From NCBI GenBank assembly GCA_964591105.1, contig CAZPZR010000031.1:1-20430 (forward strand): a stretch of 20,430 nucleotides of DNA. Direction: 5' to 3'. Both the position numbers and the translations under genes were made by a program. The stretch comes from CAZPZR01 sp964591105. Its GTDB lineage: Bacteria; Bacillota; Clostridia; Lachnospirales; Lachnospiraceae. Below, one piece after another: positions 8,126 through 13,581 of this stretch. Position 1 is the stretch's first letter. Each line of letters opens with the position of its first letter. The notes below the pieces were generated by a model, which saw nothing but the letters and a program-made list of their open reading frames with translations, was not told the DNA's origin and did not search any database.

Positions 8126-9103
8126 ATGAAAAAGAAACAGATGATAGGTCTTGTTGTTGCAGTGGTACTCTTCATCGTGACAGGTGTGACAAGTGTGTTG
8201 ACGCATGCTGTTTCAAACAGTATTGTAGAAAAAGAAATGAAAACGTTTTTGGGCAGTGGAGCTGAGGATGTGGCTCCACTGGAAGATTACGTTGCAGTTA
8301 TCAAAGTAGAAGGAACGATTCAGGAACAGACAGCTACAGGATTATTTGAAGTTGCAGAAGGCTATCAGCATACAACAACACTGCAGCAGATTGATGATTT
8401 GATTCAGGATAATAATAACAAAGGAATTCTGTTATATGTGGATTCTCCGGGTGGAGCGGTGTATGAATCGGAAGAATTGTATCTGAAACTGCAGGAGTAC
8501 AAGAAAGAGACAGACTGTCCCGTGTGGGTATACATGGCACATTATGCAGCATCTGGTGGATATTTGATTTCCATGACAGGAGACAAGATTTACGCAAATC
8601 CAAATACAACAACCGGTTCCATCGGTGTAATCATGTCAGGATATGATATGAGTGGGCTTTACGAAAAACTTGGAATCCGCTATGTGAGTATTACAAGTGG
8701 GGAAAACAAAGACAGCAGTAAGATGACCGACGAGCAGGTTGCCATTTATCAAGAGCAAGTCAACGAGTACTATGAGCGATTCGTTGAAATCGTTTCTGAA
8801 GGGCGAGATATGTCTAAGAAAGACGTGAAAAAACTTGCGGATGGAAGAACCTATACTGCAAAACAGGCATTGAAAAAAGATTTGATTGATGAAATCAGCT
8901 TGTATCCAGAGATGAAAGATGCAATGAGCAAAGAACTTGGAATCAAAAAGTTCTATGAACCGGAGACAAGCAGCACTATTCTTTCTGAATTTTTCTCAGG
9001 AATTACAAGCATGCTGCCAAAATCAGAAGCTCAAGTATTGACAGAAACCGCAGCAGAGATGGAAAGCGGGGTGCTGATGTATTATGCAGAACAGTTGCAG
9101 TAG
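8126..9103 (+). CDS. sppA: Signal peptide peptidase SppA, short (Gram-positive) type
   Basis: 325 aa. SppA is a membrane-bound serine protease that degrades signal peptides left after secretion (family S49, Ser-Lys dyad). One membrane segment at about 7-28 is followed by the extracytoplasmic catalytic domain: VIKVEGTI (58-65), YVDSPGGAVYES (104-115), AHYAASGGYLIS with nucleophile Ser143, and SGENKDSS with general base Lys195. The 52-residue spacing of Ser and Lys agrees with the pair in B. subtilis SppA (Ser147 and Lys199, from memory). ATG 8126 fits GGAG at 8113-8116 (9-nt gap) better than the in-frame TTG at 8120. It lies 25 nt after pheT and overlaps the next gene by 20 nt, so it is probably part of the same transcript. 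Confidence 0.94.
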   Translation: MKKKQMIGLVVAVVLFIVTGVTSVLTHAVSNSIVEKEMKTFLGSGAEDVAPLEDYVAVIKVEGTIQEQTATGLFEVAEGYQHTTTLQQIDDLIQDNNNKGILLYVDSPGGAVYESEELYLKLQEYKKETDCPVWVYMAHYAASGGYLISMTGDKIYANPNTTTGSIGVIMSGYDMSGLYEKLGIRYVSITSGENKDSSKMTDEQVAIYQEQVNEYYERFVEIVSEGRDMSKKDVKKLADGRTYTAKQALKKDLIDEISLYPEMKDAMSKELGIKKFYEPETSSTILSEFFSGITSMLPKSEAQVLTETAAEMESGVLMYYAEQLQ

Positions 9104-9785
9104 GAAAGAAGTTGCAAATGCTGGATTCTGGGTGCGCCTGATCGCATACATCATTGACAGCGTGGTTGTGTTTGTTGCATTATTGATTGTGCGACTGTTG
9201 ATGGTAGGCGTATCGCTGATATTGGAAGGGACTTTCCTTGGTGGAGAGATTTTATTTCAATATACATTAAAAGACATTGTGCTTTATCTTGCAAAGGTAG
9301 CCTATTTTGTGATATTTACGTACTTTACGGGGACAACACTGGGGAAAAAGACGATGAATTTGCGTGTGATTTCCGCTGATGGTGGAAAGCTCCAGTTGTT
9401 TGACGTAATCTACCGCGAAACAGTGGGGAGATTTCTGTCTGCATTTGTGATAAATATCGGATATTTGATGGCCGGTGTGGATAAAGAGAAGCGAGGACTC
9501 CATGATATCCTTTGCGACACAAGGGTGGTGTATGTAACACCAGGTCGTTCGGCGGCGAAAGCGAAGCGCGAGGAAGTGCTGTGTGAAGTGAAGCCGGAAG
9601 AAACAGTGCAGGAAAATGTGGCACAGGAAGAAATGTCGCGAGAAAAAGCAGTGCAGGAAAAAGTGGTACAGGAAGAAACTGTGGCAAAACCACAAACTTT
9701 CCAAGAAGGAAAATATATTTATCGTTCGATACCGCCGAAGCAAGAAGGTGGTTCGATGGAAACTAGTATAGAACATGAGTTATAG
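9084..9785 (+). CDS. RDD-family membrane protein with a Gln/Glu-rich repeat tail
   Basis: 233 aa. RDD proteins are small multi-helix membrane proteins; a few act in ion transport, and most have no proven function. The RDD core covers about 12-150: AGFWVRLIAYIIDSVVVF holds the first signature (Arg18 and Asp25), with hydrophobic helices at about 18-46, 64-84 and 114-131, and then TLGKKTMNLRV (85-95) and DKEKRGLHDILCDTRVV (133-149), all typical. After residue 152 the chain becomes a hydrophilic tail with repeated VQE(E/K/N) units at about 171-200. ATG 9084 lies inside the end of sppA (20-nt overlap); no strong ribosome site precedes it, so translational coupling to sppA is likely. No later in-frame start would keep the first signature intact. 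Confidence 0.85.
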   Translation: MQNSCSRKEVANAGFWVRLIAYIIDSVVVFVALLIVRLLMVGVSLILEGTFLGGEILFQYTLKDIVLYLAKVAYFVIFTYFTGTTLGKKTMNLRVISADGGKLQLFDVIYRETVGRFLSAFVINIGYLMAGVDKEKRGLHDILCDTRVVYVTPGRSAAKAKREEVLCEVKPEETVQENVAQEEMSREKAVQEKVVQEETVAKPQTFQEGKYIYRSIPPKQEGGSMETSIEHEL

Positions 9786-9800
9786 AAGGGATTCATAAGA

Positions 9801-10826
9801 ATGAAACGTCAGGATTTTTATTATGAATTGCCGGAAGAATTAATTGCTCAGGATCCATTAGAGGATCGTTCCAGCTCCAGACTCCTTGTGTTAGATAAGG
9901 AATCTGGAGCTGTTTCCCACCATGTATTTAAAGAAATTACAGATTATTTGCATGAGGGAGACTGCCTGGTAATTAATGACACAAAAGTAATTCCGGCAAG
10001 ATTGATTGGTTCGAAAGTCGGAACCGATGCGAAAATAGAAGTATTATTGTTAAAGAGAAAAGAAAATAATATCTGGGAAACATTAGTAAAACCTGGGAAA
10101 AAAGCGAAAGTTGGTACAAAAATTAGCTTTGGTGACGGACTTCTGATTGGAGAAGTTGTAGATATTGTTGAAGAAGGAAATCGTCTGATTCAGTTCAGCT
10201 ACGAAGGCATTTTCGAAGAAATCCTTGATCAGCTTGGCCAAATGCCATTGCCTCCATATATCACACATCAGTTGGAAGATAAAAACCGCTACCAGACTGT
10301 GTATGCAAAACACACAGGATCAGCGGCAGCACCAACAGCAGGGCTTCATTTCACACCAGAGTTGTTGGATGCGTTGGAAGCAAAAGGAGTGAAAATCGCG
10401 AGAGTTACGTTGCACGTAGGACTTGGAACATTCCGCCCAGTGAAGGTGGATGATATTTTAGAACATCACATGCATTCTGAGTTCTTCCAGATTGATGAAG
10501 ATGCGGCAGAAAAAATCAACCAGACAAAAGCTAATGGCGGAAGAGTAATCTGCGTTGGAACTACAAGTTGTAGAACAATTGAATCTGCAGCAGATGAAAA
10601 TGGGCAGCTGAAAGCTTGCAGTGGATGGACAGAAATTTTCATTTACCCAGGCTATCAGTTTAAAGTGTTAGACTGCTTGATTACGAACTTCCACTTGCCA
10701 GAATCTACATTGGTGATGTTGGTGTCAGCGCTGGCTGGAAGAGAACATGTATTGGCAGCTTATGAAGAAGCTGTGAAGGAAAAATATCGATTCTTCAGTT
10801 TTGGAGATGCGATGTTTATCTGCTAA
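9801..10826 (+). CDS. queA: S-adenosylmethionine:tRNA ribosyltransferase-isomerase (queuosine synthesis)
   Basis: 341 aa, full length. QueA moves the ribosyl part of SAM onto preQ1 in tRNA to give epoxyqueuosine, the penultimate step of queuosine formation at wobble position 34. Visible motifs: YYELPEELIAQDPLEDRSSSR (7-27), DCLVINDTKVIPARL (54-68), the family signature GSAAAPTAGLHFT (173-185), GLGTFRPV (207-214) and GTTSCRTIES (253-262), ending in FFSFGDAMFI. ATG 9801 has GAAGGG at 9785-9790 with a 10-nt gap. It follows the RDD gene by 15 nt and is closed by the terminator at 10877-10916, so it is the last gene of the pheS-to-queA run. No other queuosine genes or a preQ1 riboswitch are seen nearby. 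Confidence 0.97.
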   Translation: MKRQDFYYELPEELIAQDPLEDRSSSRLLVLDKESGAVSHHVFKEITDYLHEGDCLVINDTKVIPARLIGSKVGTDAKIEVLLLKRKENNIWETLVKPGKKAKVGTKISFGDGLLIGEVVDIVEEGNRLIQFSYEGIFEEILDQLGQMPLPPYITHQLEDKNRYQTVYAKHTGSAAAPTAGLHFTPELLDALEAKGVKIARVTLHVGLGTFRPVKVDDILEHHMHSEFFQIDEDAAEKINQTKANGGRVICVGTTSCRTIESAADENGQLKACSGWTEIFIYPGYQFKVLDCLITNFHLPESTLVMLVSALAGREHVLAAYEEAVKEKYRFFSFGDAMFIC

Positions 10827-10876
10827 TTAATAATTCTGAATATAAAGGGACTGTGAAAAAGAATAGTTCCATAAAA

Positions 10877-10916
10877 AAGGACCGAGGGCTCAACGAAAGC
10901 CTAAGGTCCTTCTTTG
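10877..10916. terminator. Bidirectional terminator between convergent queA and aroA
   Basis: Outer stem AAGGACC (10877-10883) with GGTCCTT (10905-10911), inner pairs GGCT/AGCC. On the plus strand it is followed by TTCTTTG; on the minus strand the A run at 10873-10878 becomes a run of six T directly after GGTCC. It can therefore end both transcripts, and looks stronger for the minus-strand one. Confidence 0.8.
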
Positions 10917-10927
10917 TATCCAGAAAA

Positions 10928-10975
10928 CCACGCGACAGTCGCGGGTGGCAATTGCCCGGCATTTGAAGTTGCCGG
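10928..10975. repeat. Two GC-rich hairpins after the aroA stop
   Basis: First hairpin: CCACGCGA (10928-10935) with TCGCGGGTGG (10939-10948), 8 bp with a 2-nt bulge. Second: CCGGCA (10956-10961) with TGCCGG (10970-10975), 6 perfect bp. They sit between the aroA stop codon and the bidirectional terminator, so on the minus strand they would form the aroA mRNA 3' end. They may stabilise the transcript or be a repeat-family element; no second copy is present in this window. Confidence 0.5.
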
Positions 10976-10981
10976 TGTGAT

Positions 10982-12286
10982 TTATTTCTCTATGATAGAT
11001 TCCAATAAGTTATAAAATTCAGGGAAAGAGACATCCACACATTCTGCCTGCAAGATTTCAGTCTCGCCATGTGCAACAAGTCCTGCGATGGTAAATGCCA
11101 TTGCGATACGGTGATCGAAGTGGCTCTCGATTTTTGCACCGCAGAGTTTGCCGGTTCCATGGATAATCAGCCCGTCATCTGTTGGGAGGACATCAGCGCC
11201 CATGGCACGCAGATTCGCGGTGATAGTGTCGATGCGGTTGGATTCTTTTACCTTCAGCTCGGCGGCGTCTCGGATGATGGTTGTGCCTTCTGCGCAAGCT
11301 GCCATAACAGCAAGAATCGGCAGTTCGTCAATGAGAGTTGGAATAAGCGCGCCTTCAATGGTGGTGCCGCGCAGCGGACTTGTCTTGACCAGAAGGTCTG
11401 CGCGAGGTTCCCCGCCCTGCATGAATTCGTTCAGCAAGGTAATATTGGCACCCATTGCGTCACAGACTTTGAGAAATCCAGCGCGTGTCGCATTGGTTCC
11501 CACATTTTTAATTAGAAGCTCGGAATCATTTGTCAAAAGCGCTGCTGCAACAAAGTATGCAGCGGAGGAAATGTCGCCGGGTATCGTAATCTGCTGGCCG
11601 TAAAGCTCTTCGCAAGGCTGAATTGTTGCGGTGGCGTTTCCATTTTCATGAATTGCAGATGTGACAGTCGCTCCGAATCCTTGAAGCATAAGCTCGGTGT
11701 GGTTGCGTGACAAAGCTGGCTCGGTGATAGAGGTCTCGCCGTCAGCGTAAAGGCCCGCAAGCAAAAGCGAGGACTTGACCTGCGCAGAGGCCACAGGCGA
11801 TACGTAGTGAATCCCGTGCAAATTTCCAGGTGCAATGGAAAGCGGTGCGCAGTCGTTGGCAAGAACGCTGCGAACATTTGCCCCCATGCGGGTAAGCGGC
11901 GTCAAGATGCGCGCCATTGGTCTGGAACGCAGGGAGTCATCGCCGGAAATGGTTGCTGGAAATGGCTGGCCGGACAGGATTCCAGAAATCAGGCGTGCGG
12001 TCGTCCCACTGTTTCCTACATTTAAAATAGAAGAAGGTGCGCGAAGACCATGCGGTCCCCTGCCGTGTACAAGAACGCGGTCGGCATTCTGCTCGATGAC
12101 AATGCCCATCTTTTGGAAACACTGGATGGTGGCCTGACAGTCGGCACTATTTAAAAAATGCTTGATTTCCGTCGTTCCGCGGGCGATTGAGCCGAACATG
12201 ACGGAACGGTGAGAAATCGATTTGTCGCCGGGTGCCTGGAGCTCACCTCGCAGCCGGGAGACCGGACGAATGAATTTAACGCTCAT
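10982..12286 (-). CDS. aroA: 3-phosphoshikimate 1-carboxyvinyltransferase (EPSP synthase)
   Basis: 434 aa. It joins shikimate-3-phosphate and phosphoenolpyruvate to make EPSP, step six of the shikimate pathway (EC 2.5.1.19). Motifs: PGDKSISHRS (19-28), GNSGTTARLISG (91-102), RPMARIL (122-128), SAQVK (167-171), RNHTE (194-198), NATR (265-268), the catalytic-region IDELPILAVMAA (319-330), LKVKESNR (344-351) and FDHRIAM (390-396). GDK, SAQxK, RxHxE and NxTR are together the set used to define class II EPSP synthases. The start codon overlaps the end of tyrA by 11 nt, without a clear ribosome site, so it is probably translated by coupling. G+C is clearly higher than in neighbouring genes. The closing terminator lies at 10877-10916. 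Confidence 0.97.
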   Translation of the reverse strand: MSVKFIRPVSRLRGELQAPGDKSISHRSVMFGSIARGTTEIKHFLNSADCQATIQCFQKMGIVIEQNADRVLVHGRGPHGLRAPSSILNVGNSGTTARLISGILSGQPFPATISGDDSLRSRPMARILTPLTRMGANVRSVLANDCAPLSIAPGNLHGIHYVSPVASAQVKSSLLLAGLYADGETSITEPALSRNHTELMLQGFGATVTSAIHENGNATATIQPCEELYGQQITIPGDISSAAYFVAAALLTNDSELLIKNVGTNATRAGFLKVCDAMGANITLLNEFMQGGEPRADLLVKTSPLRGTTIEGALIPTLIDELPILAVMAACAEGTTIIRDAAELKVKESNRIDTITANLRAMGADVLPTDDGLIIHGTGKLCGAKIESHFDHRIAMAFTIAGLVAHGETEILQAECVDVSFPEFYNLLESIIEK

Positions 12287-13364
12287 AAACGATATACCTG
12301 AATTTCTGCAATAAATCTGCGGCTTTGCTTTTTGAAGCTTCGTCGTAGAATTCTATACGCAGAACCCCTTCTTCAAATTCGCGGTTGTGAACAATGCCGA
12401 TATTTTTGATGTTCAGCCCGTTGGAGGCGAGAATTGTAGCGATGGCGGCAATTCCACCTGCTTCGTCAATGATATCGCAGTACACAACGTAAGATTTCTT
12501 AATTGGCCCAGCGGAAGAATCCGAAATCGAGTTCCGATATGTGCGGGAAGCGTCGAAGAAATTGTAAATCTCAGCTTCATTTTCACAATCAATCATATTC
12601 TTCGTGTGAGTCAAAAGTTCTATATAATTTCCAAGAATTTTAGAAATATTGTCTTTGTTTTTCAAACAAATGTGCTGCCACATAGTCGGAGACGATGAGG
12701 CGATGCGGGTGATGTCCTTGAAGCCGCCGGCAGCTAGATTCTTCATATACTCATCTTTGGAATCCGAATTTCGCACAAAATTCACCAAACTTGCGGCGAT
12801 GATGTGCGGCAAGTGGCTGATGGTGCCGGTAATCCAGTCGTGCTGCTCGAAAGTTAACATCACTGGAAGAGCCTTCAAAGCTGTCACAAATGCGACATAT
12901 TCCTGCACCTTGCGTTGTGGAACAGTCGGACAAGGTGTCAGAATGTAGTAAGCATTCTCAAGTAGCAAGGCTTTTGAATTCGAATATCCACTTTTCTCAG
13001 AACCAGCCATCGGATGCCCGCCAATAAAATAAGGTTCGAGGCCAAGTGCAGTGACCTCTTGATGAATGTTTGTTTTGACACTGCCGACATCCGTCAAAAT
13101 ACAATCCTCATGCAAAAAACGCTTGAGCTGGCCGAGATAAGCTGTGTTGTAAGCAACTGGCGCACAGAGAAAGATATAATGACAATGATAGAAATTATCG
13201 TCAATCGTCGTCGCGGCAACGTCGATCACAGATTCCTGTGTTGCGAGCGCGAGTGATTCCCGATTCTTGTCAAAAGCGACGATCTCAGATTCCGGGAAAT
13301 ATTGGCGGATGGATTTGGCGAGGGAACCGCCGATGAGACCGAGGCCGATGAAACCAATTTTCAT
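12276..13364 (-). CDS. tyrA: Prephenate dehydrogenase with C-terminal ACT domain
   Basis: 362 aa from ATG 13364. It oxidatively decarboxylates prephenate to 4-hydroxyphenylpyruvate with NAD, the committed step to tyrosine (EC 1.3.1.12). An N-terminal Rossmann motif GFIGLGLIGGS (4-14) begins almost at the first residue; LTDVGSVK (90-97) and GGHPMAGSEKSGY (115-127) are family signatures. The all-helical dimer domain follows, then an ACT domain at about 292-362 (YVVYCDIIDEAGGIAAIATIL), which in this family usually binds tyrosine for feedback inhibition. ATG 13364 is preferred because GGGGTG at about 13377-13372 gives a normal gap; an in-frame ATG at 13379 (five more residues) is possible. It forms a two-gene unit with aroA. 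Confidence 0.95.
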   Translation of the reverse strand: MKIGFIGLGLIGGSLAKSIRQYFPESEIVAFDKNRESLALATQESVIDVAATTIDDNFYHCHYIFLCAPVAYNTAYLGQLKRFLHEDCILTDVGSVKTNIHQEVTALGLEPYFIGGHPMAGSEKSGYSNSKALLLENAYYILTPCPTVPQRKVQEYVAFVTALKALPVMLTFEQHDWITGTISHLPHIIAASLVNFVRNSDSKDEYMKNLAAGGFKDITRIASSSPTMWQHICLKNKDNISKILGNYIELLTHTKNMIDCENEAEIYNFFDASRTYRNSISDSSAGPIKKSYVVYCDIIDEAGGIAAIATILASNGLNIKNIGIVHNREFEEGVLRIEFYDEASKSKAADLLQKFRYIVYER

Positions 13365-13400
13365 TTTGGTACACCCCATTTCACATTTTGGTACACCCCA
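13362..13400 (-). repeat. Tandem duplication of the tyrA translation-initiation region
   Basis: A 17-nt sequence occurs twice at 13362-13378 and 13384-13400 (22-nt period). Read on the minus strand, each copy is TGGGGTGTACCAAAATG, that is, a ribosome-like GGGGTG plus an ATG. The downstream copy supplies the tyrA start at 13364. The upstream copy has its ATG at 13386-13384 followed directly by TGA, making a start-stop pair. Confidence 0.85.
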
Positions 13401-13412
13401 AAATGCAATTTA

Positions 13413-13443
13413 GGACGTAGCCTTTTTCAATTTTACTACGTCC
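13413..13443. promoter_or_regulatory. 8-bp inverted repeat flanking the tyrA -10 (candidate operator)
   Basis: GGACGTAG (13413-13420) and CTACGTCC (13436-13443) are perfect inverted arms 15 nt apart. One arm lies in the promoter spacer and the other at or just past the expected transcription start, so it is better placed to bind a protein than to form an RNA hairpin. Confidence 0.55.
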
Positions 13444-13458
13444 CCATTTTCTTGTCAA
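13430..13458 (-). promoter_or_regulatory. Promoter of tyrA-aroA
   Basis: On the minus strand: consensus -35 TTGACA (13458-13453), a 17-nt spacer and -10 TAAAAT (13435-13430). Transcription should start near 13423, about 60 nt before the tyrA ATG. Confidence 0.8.
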
Positions 13459-13513
13459 CACTGTGTGGCTTTAGCACAGAAAAGTAAATTTGTGTGAAAA
13501 TTGTATAAAATAG

Positions 13514-13542
13514 TTGTAATATTCTATTTTTTTTAGTACAAT
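13514..13542 (+). promoter_or_regulatory. Promoter of the EF-G-like gene
   Basis: -35 TTGTAA (13514-13519), a 17-nt spacer and -10 TACAAT (13537-13542). It gives a leader of roughly 30-35 nt before the start codon. An alternative weaker -10-like TATAAA is at 13504-13509. Confidence 0.6.
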
Positions 13543-13581
13543 GTGTTTATGAGATTTTATGAACAAGGAGGCAACTCAGAC

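Noticed and set aside
9267..9776. 169-codon minus-strand open frame opposite the RDD gene
   Set aside because: Its His/Phe/Cys repeats are the antisense image of the VQE repeat tail; no ribosome site or motif.
13461..13479. Second inverted repeat CTGTG...CACAG just upstream of the tyrA -35
   Set aside because: Only 5 bp with a 9-nt loop; too short to separate from chance in an A+T-rich intergenic region.
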